Of a DNA stretch of 64,000 nt, positions 14,961-22,640 are shown piece after piece. The translations under genes and the position numbers were made by a program. The notes under the pieces are model-generated. The model did no database searches. It saw only the letters and a program-made list of their open reading frames with translations, and was not told the DNA's origin. Position 1 is the stretch's first letter. The number at the start of each line of letters is the position of its first letter. This stretch comes from Erythrobacter rubeus (GTDB lineage Bacteria > Pseudomonadota > Alphaproteobacteria > Sphingomonadales > Sphingomonadaceae). The stretch spans positions 1,656,457-1,720,456 of the forward strand of contig NZ_JACXLC010000001.1 of the NCBI RefSeq assembly GCF_014705715.1. The letters run 5' to 3'.

Positions 14961-16999
14961 TATTCGCTCTCCCAATCGAGATCGAAGCCGTCACTAGGGA
15001 GCGAGACAAAGCCACCATCGATCACGATCGCGTCTCGCCTTAGCAATTCGGCAATTGCGCGGGTGGCCACCCTGCGACGGCTATCCCTTGTTTCGGATGC
15101 TGAGACCTTGCGATCATCAATGCATGCCTCCCGGAAGTCAGACTCCGTCACCCGCCCACCCTCTTCGAGAAGGGTGTGCAGTCGGTTGAGCACGGCTTGC
15201 TCCGAAGGCTTCAGTCGCTCGGCCTTGGAGGGGAGCGAAGCCGCATTGACCTCTTGCACAAGCGGAGCGTTGATCGGGTCGCCGTCTTCGTCCTCCCCCA
15301 AGCTTTCGGTGGCAATGCAGAATGCGATAAGCCGGTCCATCGTACCGTTGCGGTTCTTCGAGAGCTTGCCTTTCGTCACACCCTGATCGCTCGGCATGAG
15401 TTGCAATGCGGCGTCTAACGCCCCGTTGAGCAAGCTATGACCGCGCGGAGTGGGCGTCCCGGCTTTCGTGTCATGGTGGACCAGGGCAACAGCCGCCCCG
15501 CCCTCAGTCAGTGAGCGTGAAATGGCCACCACACGGCCCATTGCGGCTGCGTCGTTCTCTTCGAGACCGGGAAAGGCGAGTGCGAGCGTATCGATGACCA
15601 CGAGTTGCGGTTGCCAAGCGTCCACAAGTGCGCGGAGGGCGGTCAGGTCTCCGCTGTCCTCGCTGAGCAAGTCGGTGACGCCATCGACCAGCTTGAAGTC
15701 GTTGGCATCACCATAGCGCCGCTTCAGGGCCTTCACGCGCCCCCGCATCCCGTGTGCGTCCTCGGCAGCGACATAGAGCACCGGACCAGGTTTCACGCGC
15801 ATTCCGAACGTCTCACGGCCCTGGGCGATCGCGTACCCGATATGCGGAGAGATGAGCGACTTGCCCGCCCCCGGCGCACCATAGATGCACACGAGGTCGC
15901 GCGGCGCGATCAGGCCCTTCACCACGTATCCGCGATTGGGCAAGTTCTCGCAGTCCGAAGGCGTTAGCACTTGCAGCGTGGACGGCTGGGGAGGTTCCCG
16001 CGTGCTCGGTTCCCAGCCGTAGCGCTTCGCAAGATCGAAGAGTGTGCCAATGGCGACGCCGCCAGACTTGCGGCTGAAGGACTCCCATTTGGCACGAACA
16101 GCGCGCGCGTCGTACTTCAGGCCACCTTTTGACCATTCATCGAAGAGCGTGCGACCTCTTGCAGAGCCGCGCGCCTCGTGGTGGAGCGCCATGCCGACCC
16201 TGCACCAGCCGTCATAGTCGGTGTCGAAGTCTTCAGCAGGAATAATTGCGAGTGCAGATCGGATACGCGGCCATTCCGGCTCCCGGCGAAAGTCCGAGTC
16301 ATCGATCGAATGGGTTTCGGTGTTCGTCATGCGCTCGGTGTAAGGCTTGCCATCGCGACCGAGCGCCCCGGAACGCGTCCCGGTACAAAGGTCTAGTTCC
16401 TTGCCGCTTGATATCGCGGTTTCGATTTCCGCGCTCCCCGTGCGCCCGTAGAAATAGGCCTGAGCCGCCGTAAAGCTCTCTGGGGCAAGTGCGCCTTCGA
16501 GCACGCCGTTGAGCGCCGCCGTGAGGGCTTCCCGCTCGTTAGCAACAACCGAGCGGGAGAGCGGCACGAGAACGCGCCAGCGCGGGCTTTCGGATTTGTG
16601 TGAAGGGGTGGTGTAGATCAGTCCCGCAATGCCAGCGGCGCTCAACTTGGCGTGCGCGTCCGCAACGCTCAGAGTCCCTGCGTCGTGGTCGCCTTCGATC
16701 CCATGAACCGCTTCGATGTTGTCGGTATGACGCAGCGCCCCCTTGGCGCTCTTACGATCTCCGAAGGTGGCCAACTTGAGCAAGGGCAGCCGCTCTTTCG
16801 CGGACGCCGAAGTCTGCTCGATACGGGCCGCGAGTTCGTGCAGCGAAAGTTTCGCTCGCTCGCACTTGTCTCCGGCCAGATCGGGGAAAAGGGATACAGG
16901 CAGCCGCCTATCAAGCGCGGACGTGCCACCCAGCAAATCATCAATGCTTAGAGGGTCCGCGCCCGCAACACGGGACGCTGCGAGCGCGGAGTCAGTCAT
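14960..16999 (-). CDS. primase-helicase replication protein (AEP-like primase, PriCT, RepA-like AAA ATPase)
   Basis: 679 residues. The N-terminal part resembles archaeo-eukaryotic-type primase domains of mobile elements, with an acidic EGDHD at 102-106 and a later TPSHKSESPRWRVLVPL. A PriCT-like segment spans about 248-325 (DYDGWCRVGMALHHEA). A RecA/RepA-like ATPase has Walker A GAPGAGKS (374-381) and Walker B QLVVIDTLALAFPG. The C-terminal region looks like a winged helix (RVATRAIAELLRRDAIVIDGG). It would prime and unwind element DNA. Unusually it sits inside the head and packaging block, overlapping the decoration gene stop at 16999. Confidence 0.85.
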   Translation of the reverse strand: MTDSALAASRVAGADPLSIDDLLGGTSALDRRLPVSLFPDLAGDKCERAKLSLHELAARIEQTSASAKERLPLLKLATFGDRKSAKGALRHTDNIEAVHGIEGDHDAGTLSVADAHAKLSAAGIAGLIYTTPSHKSESPRWRVLVPLSRSVVANEREALTAALNGVLEGALAPESFTAAQAYFYGRTGSAEIETAISSGKELDLCTGTRSGALGRDGKPYTERMTNTETHSIDDSDFRREPEWPRIRSALAIIPAEDFDTDYDGWCRVGMALHHEARGSARGRTLFDEWSKGGLKYDARAVRAKWESFSRKSGGVAIGTLFDLAKRYGWEPSTREPPQPSTLQVLTPSDCENLPNRGYVVKGLIAPRDLVCIYGAPGAGKSLISPHIGYAIAQGRETFGMRVKPGPVLYVAAEDAHGMRGRVKALKRRYGDANDFKLVDGVTDLLSEDSGDLTALRALVDAWQPQLVVIDTLALAFPGLEENDAAAMGRVVAISRSLTEGGAAVALVHHDTKAGTPTPRGHSLLNGALDAALQLMPSDQGVTKGKLSKNRNGTMDRLIAFCIATESLGEDEDGDPINAPLVQEVNAASLPSKAERLKPSEQAVLNRLHTLLEEGGRVTESDFREACIDDRKVSASETRDSRRRVATRAIAELLRRDAIVIDGGFVSLPSDGFDLDWESE

Positions 17000-17334
17000 T
17001 AGAACGTATCGTTGAGACGAACGATTGCCGACGCCGACGGATTCGCCGCGTCCTTCACCGCCACGCCAATCAGCGCATTTGCGCCGCCACCGTCGCTACC
17101 CGTGACCAGGCTGTCACCAGAGTCAAAGTAAACGGGGTCGCCAGTGGACAGCGCTTCAGCGGCCACCTTGGGCAGGTCGAAAACGCCGCCGAGCGTGAGC
17201 ACGAGCGGATCGCCGACGTTCGCGTTGATCGCTGCAATGCCGAAGATCGATCCCACGAAAACGAGATCGCCAGACTCGACGTTTGCGGGCGAGTCAACGT
17301 CGAGATGATTGCCCTTCTGTACGTAGTTTTTCAT
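16999..17334 (-). CDS. DUF2190-family capsid decoration-like protein
   Basis: 111 residues of beta-rich sequence (GDLVFVGSIFGIAAINANVGDPLVLTLGGVFDLP...) matching the DUF2190 family found beside phage capsid genes and related in role to lambda gpD-like stabilising proteins. I chose the ATG at 17334, in a TGATG junction with the gpW-like stop, over a GTG three bases upstream; an AAAGGA ribosome site is close. It would decorate the assembled head. Confidence 0.85.
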   Translation of the reverse strand: MKNYVQKGNHLDVDSPANVESGDLVFVGSIFGIAAINANVGDPLVLTLGGVFDLPKVAAEALSTGDPVYFDSGDSLVTGSDGGGANALIGVAVKDAANPSASAIVRLNDTF

Positions 17335-17564
17335 CACGAAATTCCTTTCGATGTACGGAAATGAATGGAGAGGGGTGGCCGCCGTCCCGCTACCTCCCGC
17401 TCAAGCGAGGCGATGTAGCGTTCGAGTGCCCGCATGGTGGTGGGGAAGTACCGGATGGATTCCCCACTCTGATCACGGACTTCGACAACGGACTCGCCGA
17501 CACTCAGGCGGTGTAAGGCATCGCGGGCTTCGCTTAGCCTTTCGGAAGCGGAGACGGGGACCAT
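17334..17564 (-). CDS. gpW-like head-tail connector protein
   Basis: 76 residues, close to lambda gpW (68 residues) in size and pattern: an N-terminal helix (SERLSEARDALHRLSVGE), a central beta-hairpin with VVEVRDQSGESIRYFPTT, a second helix (MRALERYIASLEREVAG) and an Arg/Pro tail. gpW closes the portal after packaging and forms the tail-docking surface. Its presence with no tail genes implies that the particle would need tails from elsewhere. It lies 3 bp after the capsid fusion gene. Confidence 0.82.
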   Translation of the reverse strand: MVPVSASERLSEARDALHRLSVGESVVEVRDQSGESIRYFPTTMRALERYIASLEREVAGRRPPLSIHFRTSKGIS

Positions 17565-17567
17565 TGG

Positions 17568-19340
17568 TTAGGCTCCTGCGTTCCGGTAGGCGCCACGATA
17601 GTCCACCGCGCCGCAACCGAAGTCGAGCGTCACGCGGAATTCGCGCCCCAGCACTTCCCAGCCGTCGCGGCTCGAAAGCTGCGGACCCTGCGCGCTCGAT
17701 AGGTAAGCGTATTCGAGAACCGGAACCGTTGCCGGATCGGCGAAGACGTACCAGGCCGTTTCGGGGAGGCGCGCTTCGACCATGAGTTCCAGCCGCCCGC
17801 TGAAGGGATTTTGTTCGTCCACGGTGGCGGCGCGAAGCTCGGCAAGCACCTTTTCGGCGGTGGTTTCGAGATCGGGCGCGATTACGAGATACTTGGGAGT
17901 CACGTTGATCGGTTGATCTCCGCCAAGCCCCTTCTGCATCCGCATGGCGAGACGCGCCGCGCTCAACGTATCGACAGATGGCGCGCCCGCGACACTGGCG
18001 AGGTTGCCATGATCGGCGTCGAAGAGCGGGTTGCCGGTCTCTTTGATCACCGGCCCAACGCCGTTCGATTCAGTGATGAGCGAGATAAGCTGATCGGCTT
18101 CGGTTTCGGCGGCGGCCTGCCCCATCATCGAAGCCCAGCGGCCTAGGGCCGCAAGATCGTCATTGATGATTGCCTGACGCGACAAACCGAAGATGCGCCC
18201 GAAGGTTTCGAGACGGTAGCCTTCGATCGTTTCCGAAGTGGTGGTGCCCTTGATCTCACCCGACTCGTTCACTTTGTCGAGCTTGCCGAATTCACCGATC
18301 TTCAGTTGCGAGAGCGGGCGGAAGTCCGGCGCATTCGTCTTTCGAGCGAGCCGCTTGATCGGCGAAGAAGCCGCTTGATAAGCGGGCATTAAAACGCGGT
18401 TGCCGGAAGCCGTGAGCAAGTTGGGGAAGTCGCTCGTGGTGTGCAGGGCGCGGTGCAGAATCTCTTCGCGAGACATGGTGTTGAGACCTGCCACCCCTGC
18501 GGCCTGAAGAGACGAGCGAGCTTGATCGATCAGCGCCATATTTGCGTAAGGTCGTGCCTCGTCGGAAGGTTCAGCACCGCCCATTCGAGCCGCCAGCCCC
18601 TCAACGCGCCGTTCAAAGATAACCGCATGATCGGGGTTCGGCCCGCGCTGCGTTTGGATGGTGGGCGTCTCGCGGTTAGCGAGGTGTTCGAACGCAGCAG
18701 CACGGGCTGCCGTGACGTCCGCGCCATTGTCGATTTGTTCGTCTGCCCAGGTCGGCTCAAGGCCAGCCGTTCGGGCAATTTCGCGAATTGCGGTGCGCGT
18801 CTGCACCACGTCCTCGCTAGGGACTTCGATGGTATCGGGCATTTCATGACTCCTGATCTTTGCGGATGGGTCGGCTGGAATTGCGACAAGGGAAACTTCG
18901 AGAATGCGCCACGCAGTCGCGGTGCGGACGCGCTGCCCCGTGTCGGAGTCAGTCGAATCTTCAAAAGCGGAAACGGCATAGCCAACGCTCACGCCGCGCA
19001 AGGTCCCTTCGCCCACCTTGGCACGGACATTCGCAGCGTCATCGGCTGCCGACAGGCGAAGAACGCCCACGAGGGCTTCACCTTCACGGCGGGCCGATTG
19101 GATGATCCCAACCACGTTCTCGCTTCCGCTCTGGCGGTGACCGTCAAGCAACGGAACGCCTTCGAGTTCAGAGAGCGCGAGCGTGCTCAGGTCCAACCTC
19201 TCGACATAAGGCCCAAGCGCATCGCGGCGTTGCACGGGCGCGCCGGTCGAAAGCACGGCCTCGACAGTCAGCGCCTCTTCGTTCCAGGTGGTGGGCCGCG
19301 TCTCGGCACGGCGGGTCACAAGATCAAGCGTCTCGGGCAT
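17568..19340 (-). CDS. prohead protease / major capsid protein fusion
   Basis: 590 residues. The N-terminal ~160 residues are an HK97/S78-type prohead protease with His68 (LLDGHRQSG) and Ser118 (LRGVSVGYAV), ending in LEVSLVAIPADP. A linker of about 130 residues precedes a gpT-like major capsid domain (from about 300; GYRLETFGRIFGLSRQAIINDDL, and WYVFADPATVPVLEYAYL near the end). Fusions of this type are known in some phages, where the protease matures the shell. The gene overlaps the portal stop by 17 nt and is followed by gpW. Confidence 0.92.
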   Translation of the reverse strand: MPETLDLVTRRAETRPTTWNEEALTVEAVLSTGAPVQRRDALGPYVERLDLSTLALSELEGVPLLDGHRQSGSENVVGIIQSARREGEALVGVLRLSAADDAANVRAKVGEGTLRGVSVGYAVSAFEDSTDSDTGQRVRTATAWRILEVSLVAIPADPSAKIRSHEMPDTIEVPSEDVVQTRTAIREIARTAGLEPTWADEQIDNGADVTAARAAAFEHLANRETPTIQTQRGPNPDHAVIFERRVEGLAARMGGAEPSDEARPYANMALIDQARSSLQAAGVAGLNTMSREEILHRALHTTSDFPNLLTASGNRVLMPAYQAASSPIKRLARKTNAPDFRPLSQLKIGEFGKLDKVNESGEIKGTTTSETIEGYRLETFGRIFGLSRQAIINDDLAALGRWASMMGQAAAETEADQLISLITESNGVGPVIKETGNPLFDADHGNLASVAGAPSVDTLSAARLAMRMQKGLGGDQPINVTPKYLVIAPDLETTAEKVLAELRAATVDEQNPFSGRLELMVEARLPETAWYVFADPATVPVLEYAYLSSAQGPQLSSRDGWEVLGREFRVTLDFGCGAVDYRGAYRNAGA

Positions 19341-20727
19341 CGTTAGTCTCCGTTGGGTTTGAAAGGCCTAGCTCGGCTTCGCGGGCGTGATCGGCGGCGA
19401 TCTCTTCGTCCACTGCTTCGATGTTCCAGCCGAGTTCGGCGATGGCTTGGCGGCGCGACATGAGCTTAGAGTCCAGCATCTCGCGGACCGCCGCTGCGTC
19501 CTTTTGCGGGTCGACCCATGGCATCCGTGGCGGGTAAAACTCAGCGCTCACCCATTCGTCGCGCGCGCTTTCGAAGTCCGGCGCGTCCAGTTCACCGGAA
19601 AGCACCGCAGCGGTCACGGCTCGCTCGAAAATGGGCCGAACGAATTGCGGGATGAGGATGTGATTCTGGATTCGCTCGACACGTTGGCGGAAGCTCACCA
19701 TCGAAGCGCGGAGGCTCGAATAATTGGCATCGCTAAGATCACCCGAAACGAGGTGCGCTGGAACGCCCAGACCACTGGCAACGGCGCGAAGCTCGGCTGC
19801 CATGAAATCGGAAGTCTGTTGCGCCTGTTGCGGAGTGGCGAAAGAAATGTCGAACCCTGCGGGGAGGTACTTCAGCGTTCCAGGTTCCAGTCCGGTTTCG
19901 AGAGTGCTGCCAATCTGATCCCCTTCAAACGGGTTTTCTCCTGAGGTCGTACCGTTTACGTCTTTGAGGAAGCCTGCGAACATGGCGGCGGTCTTCGCGC
20001 CAACGAGAAGCGCATCGGAAAGCTGATCGATCTCGCCAAGCTTCAAGAGCACTGGTGCTAGGTGTGAAATTCCGCGCACCTGTCCTGCCCCCATAGGCTG
20101 AAACACATGCAGCATTTCGCTGGCGGGAATACGGATTGGCTCCTGCGCAGTCGCGAAAAGGTCGGTCGGAACAGCGGGCCGGACCCAATAGCCGACTCGT
20201 TCGCCAGTGCTCGAAAACTCAATTCCCGCAACGATGCGAGCGCCGCCGCCAAGCTCTCTAGTCATTCCTTCATCCACGAACTCGGCTGGCACCAAGCGGA
20301 TCGATAGTCCGCGTTCGCCATATGTGAGGTGCGCAAATGCCTCGCCATCGATCACGACTGATCTGGCAACAGCCGCCTGCAAGCCGAACAAATCGGTGAG
20401 TCCATCCGCGTCGGCGCGATTGCTCCACCGCATGAAGGTCTCGCCTACGGCCTTGCGAGCATTTGCATCCGAGTGGCGGGAGGCAGGGGTAATTCCTGCA
20501 CCGACGAGGCCGGTGACAAGTGCTTCGACACCCGAGGCCCCGTGCGGATTGTTCGCAACCGCATGGCGCGCTCGTGAACGGATCACGGAAGCCGCTGCGA
20601 GCGTTTCAGGACCAAGGCTGCCGAAGGACGGCGTACCCTCCCAACGGCGTCCTTCGGCAGCGGCATCGAAACGTCGCGAAGCCGTCCGGCGCTCAGGCCG
20701 GAAACGATTGAGCAAAGCAGTGAGCAT
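19324..20727 (-). CDS. phage portal protein, lambda family
   Basis: 467 residues from the ATG at 20727, one base after the preceding stop. Family features are an early Arg-rich segment, VIRSRARHAVANNPHGASGVEALVTGLVGAGI, VVIDGEAFAHL, IPASEMLHVFQPMGAGQVRGIS and LVSGDLSDANYSSLRASMVSFRQR. Portals form the dodecameric DNA gate of the capsid vertex and dock terminase. It leads directly into the protease-capsid fusion gene. Confidence 0.93.
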   Translation of the reverse strand: MLTALLNRFRPERRTASRRFDAAAEGRRWEGTPSFGSLGPETLAAASVIRSRARHAVANNPHGASGVEALVTGLVGAGITPASRHSDANARKAVGETFMRWSNRADADGLTDLFGLQAAVARSVVIDGEAFAHLTYGERGLSIRLVPAEFVDEGMTRELGGGARIVAGIEFSSTGERVGYWVRPAVPTDLFATAQEPIRIPASEMLHVFQPMGAGQVRGISHLAPVLLKLGEIDQLSDALLVGAKTAAMFAGFLKDVNGTTSGENPFEGDQIGSTLETGLEPGTLKYLPAGFDISFATPQQAQQTSDFMAAELRAVASGLGVPAHLVSGDLSDANYSSLRASMVSFRQRVERIQNHILIPQFVRPIFERAVTAAVLSGELDAPDFESARDEWVSAEFYPPRMPWVDPQKDAAAVREMLDSKLMSRRQAIAELGWNIEAVDEEIAADHAREAELGLSNPTETNDARDA

Positions 20728-20728
20728 T

Positions 20729-21265
20729 TTAGGCTCGCAGTCTGCGTGCGAATGGCTCAAAAATTCCGTTGAGCGGGAGAATCAGCCGTCCGAAGAGGGG
20801 CCGACCCGAAGCTTCCATAAGCCTCTCGGTGCCCTCATTCGGTTGCGCCATGGTATAGGGAACGAAGCGAGCAACGATGTCTTCACGTCCGCGCCAAGAG
20901 AGCGTTAGCACCCACTTCTCTTCGTTCGCGATGCCTTCCACTGCACGGGCAAGGTCGTGAGCTTTTCGAGTACCAGCCTTCGGACCAAGCCCAACGGTGG
21001 AGCGGCGCACCGCACCGACGATTGCCCGCTGAAGATGAATGCCGAAATCGAACATCTCGGTGGTGGCCGAGAGCAATGCGGCTAGACAGGCCTCTTCTGC
21101 GGAAAGCAGTCGCGCCGCACGGGGATGGTCGCTCTCGGTGCTCTGGACCTCAACAAGTCCAGCCTTCAACAGCCGCTTGATACGTTCCTCATAAGCGGGA
21201 ATCTTCCCGCCCTCGGAGCAAGCAACCGCAGTTGCCATTGCGATCTCGGAGATATTGAAAAGCAT
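20729..21265 (-). CDS. hypothetical protein, possible DNA-binding regulator, first gene of the leftward block
   Basis: 178 residues from the ATG at 21265, with AAAGGA eight bases upstream. The N-terminal ISEIAMATAVACSEGGKIPAYEERIKRLLKAGLVEVQ could form a winged-helix/MerR-like domain, and RLLSAEEACLAALLSATTEMFDFGIHLQRAIVGAVRR a helical dimer region; the C-terminus is beta-rich. No firm family match. A perfect inverted repeat 28 bp upstream of its start (21293-21309) is a natural operator for such a protein. A structural role remains possible because of its place before portal. Confidence 0.6.
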   Translation of the reverse strand: MLFNISEIAMATAVACSEGGKIPAYEERIKRLLKAGLVEVQSTESDHPRAARLLSAEEACLAALLSATTEMFDFGIHLQRAIVGAVRRSTVGLGPKAGTRKAHDLARAVEGIANEEKWVLTLSWRGREDIVARFVPYTMAQPNEGTERLMEASGRPLFGRLILPLNGIFEPFARRLRA

Positions 21266-21292
21266 TGCTTGCGTCCTTTCGCGAATCATTCA

Positions 21293-21309
21293 TAGGTTTC
21301 TGAAACCTA
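21293..21309. promoter_or_regulatory. palindromic candidate operator upstream of the leftward structural block
   Basis: TAGGTTTC (21293-21300) and GAAACCTA (21302-21309) form a perfect 8-bp inverted repeat with a one-base spacer, 28 bp upstream of the first leftward start codon and inside an AT-rich stretch suited to a promoter. The ligand is unknown. Confidence 0.55.
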
Positions 21310-21737
21310 GAAATATGGACACCGCGAATACTTTGCCACGGAAAACGAGACATAAAACGACTCAACAGAAAGTTGAATTCTCTCCTTCCAGATCATCGGA
21401 TCAGGTCATTTTTACATCCCCTTTCGGTATTGACTTCGTATTGTTGAGAGGCATTTTGAAGGAACCGCCTGGACAGCGGTAGGCCCAGCTTCGCGCGGTT
21501 GCGGCTTTGGTGTGCCTTTTCTCCGGCACCAGTCCCCAGCGCGTCGACGGAATTTCGACCTTTCGTCCGTCGGTTCAGTCTTTTCGATTGGCTTTCGAAG
21601 AGATTGATGATGGCGGGCGGTCTTTTGCTTGAGCCGCCCGCCATCTAATATCACCTTAAAAGTGAAATTAGTCGTTTACTTTCAGTTAGTTGTTTCACCG
21701 TACCCTCGCGGCAGCAACGATCGAAAGGAACTAAATT
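21310..21737. other. non-coding control interval of the integrated element
   Basis: A 428-bp AT-rich stretch with no convincing gene; the short frames here lack ribosome sites and family patterns. It holds a 12-bp perfect hairpin at 21609-21645, and a loose GTGAAA...TTTCAC inverted pair (21662-21667 and 21693-21698) ahead of the rightward small gene. It probably contains the divergent promoters of the element. Confidence 0.5.
21609..21645. repeat. 12-bp perfect hairpin in the element control interval
   Basis: GATGGCGGGCGG (21609-21620) pairs exactly with CCGCCCGCCATC (21634-21645) across a 13-base loop. No T-tract follows on either strand, so it is not a standard intrinsic terminator. Confidence 0.65.
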
Positions 21738-21932
21738 ATGTCTACTGAAGCGATGACTTGGGCCGATGAAAACCAGACTGGACGAAAGCAAGCTGACGCA
21801 ATCATAGACCGACTGCGCGAAACCGGTTGCCCTGTCGAACTCGTGCGAAAACTTGACCCTGAAGCAAGCGCAAGCGGGACTGAGATCGGGCTCTTCAATC
21901 GGATTGCTGAAAAACTAATACTTGCAGCTTAA
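21738..21932 (+). CDS. small hypothetical protein of the integrated element
   Basis: 64 residues, helical and charged (GRKQADAIIDRLRETGCPVELVRKL). A clear AAAGGA ribosome site lies nine bases before the ATG. No family recognised; size and position near the right end suit a small regulator or directionality factor, but no helix-turn-helix is evident. Confidence 0.55.
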   Translation: MSTEAMTWADENQTGRKQADAIIDRLRETGCPVELVRKLDPEASASGTEIGLFNRIAEKLILAA

Positions 21933-21939
21933 AGTAACT

Positions 21940-21965
21940 TGGGACCGCATGGGACACTTTGGGAC
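21940..21965. repeat. three TGGGAC repeats at 10-bp spacing near attR
   Basis: TGGGAC occurs at 21940, 21950 and 21960. The middle copy lies in CATGGGACAC (21948-21957), identical to the last unit of the internal array at 14951-14960. This suggests one element-encoded protein may bind both loci. Confidence 0.6.
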
Positions 21966-21985
21966 GTTGGGCTATTTGTTGGGCT
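21966..21985. promoter_or_regulatory. attR-side pair of GTTGGGCT repeats, candidate integrase arm sites
   Basis: GTTGGGCT is at 21966-21973 and 21978-21985, 12 bp apart and 37 bp inside attR. The octamer also lies beside attL in both orientations. Confidence 0.5.
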
Positions 21986-22021
21986 ACCTGTGGGTAAATC
22001 TCACTTTCAAGAGGGGAATAT

Positions 22022-22043
22022 GAATCCTCTCTCCCCGACCATC
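22022..22043 (+). repeat. attR, right copy of the 22-bp attachment direct repeat
   Basis: Identical to 10067-10088, the tRNA-Pro 3' end. Only this tRNA fragment is present here; the rest of a tRNA is absent upstream. Confidence 0.93.
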
Positions 22044-22067
22044 ATCTCTCAGCGGCTCGAGCCTCCC

Positions 22068-22589
22068 TCACGATGGATCAGAGCGGACGTTTTCGATAAG
22101 TCGCTCATCCAGTTCTTCCCCATGAAGCACCGATACGTCGCCGGTAGTCTCCAGCACGACCGCGCGCACTTCGCTGAAGTCCATTACGTTCGCTTCGCGA
22201 AGTTTCGCGATCAGGTCGCTTTCGGCAACACGCGCCTTGGTCATGGCATCGCGCAAAATCTCACCATCGCGCATGAGCATCAGCGGCTCATTCTGAGCGA
22301 TTTCCTCGAAACTGTCGGAGGATTTGCGCAAGCGCGCCGAAAACGCCTGAGCAAGGATAAGCGCCGCCATCGCGATCATCGGCTGGCTGAAGCCGGACCA
22401 ATCGCTCGCCTGCGCCGCGCCTGCCAGAAGGCTCCCGAGCGCGATAGTCATAACGAAATCGAAATTCGTCATCTTCGATAGCGAGCGAAGACCGTTGATC
22501 CTGATGAGCACGGTCATCCAGATGAGCGCGACTGTGCCCAGGACCAGGCTGCGGACAATAAGGTCGATTTCGGTCTGCGAAGTGAAAAT
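22068..22589 (-). CDS. DUF421 (YcaP-like) membrane protein, possible ATT start
   Basis: 173 residues if translation starts at the ATT at 22589, which follows GGAG with a 7-base gap; the first in-frame ATG (22517) gives 149 residues, has no ribosome site and cuts into the first membrane helix. From 22589 the protein has the expected DUF421 layout: helix 1 (IDLIVRSLVLGTVALIWM), LSKMTNFDFVMTIALGSLLAG, a third helix, then the C-terminal soluble DUF421 domain (NEPLMLMRDGEILRDAM, AKLREANVMDFSEVRAVVLETTGDVSVL). Function of the family is unknown. It lies just outside attR, so it is host DNA. Confidence 0.75.
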   Translation of the reverse strand: MFTSQTEIDLIVRSLVLGTVALIWMTVLIRINGLRSLSKMTNFDFVMTIALGSLLAGAAQASDWSGFSQPMIAMAALILAQAFSARLRKSSDSFEEIAQNEPLMLMRDGEILRDAMTKARVAESDLIAKLREANVMDFSEVRAVVLETTGDVSVLHGEELDERLIENVRSDPS

Positions 22590-22640
22590 GGCCGTTCTCC
22601 TAACACTTAAGAGAACGAACGCGGCGCCGGATGGGTCCGC

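Larger units (their letters stand above)
10067..22043. mobile_element. 12-kb tRNA-Pro-integrated element with capsid, packaging, primase and integrase genes but no tail genes
   Basis: The element is bounded by a 22-bp direct repeat (10067-10088 and 22022-22043) formed by the tRNA-Pro 3' end. Rightward genes at the left end are a P4-type integrase and a membrane protein. A leftward block from 21265 to 11946 encodes a possible regulator, portal, protease-capsid fusion, gpW connector, DUF2190 decoration protein, primase-helicase, Nu1-like TerS, a hypothetical protein and GpA-like TerL; a small rightward gene lies at 21738. No tail, baseplate, holin or endolysin gene is visible. All frames are intact and mostly overlapping. 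Gene content fits a capsid-forming satellite; a tail-deleted prophage is the alternative. Confidence 0.92.

Noticed and set aside
10067..22043. Interpretation of the element as a complete functional prophage
   Set aside because: No tail, tape-measure, baseplate, holin or endolysin gene can be recognised in 12 kb, and every long frame inside is already assigned.
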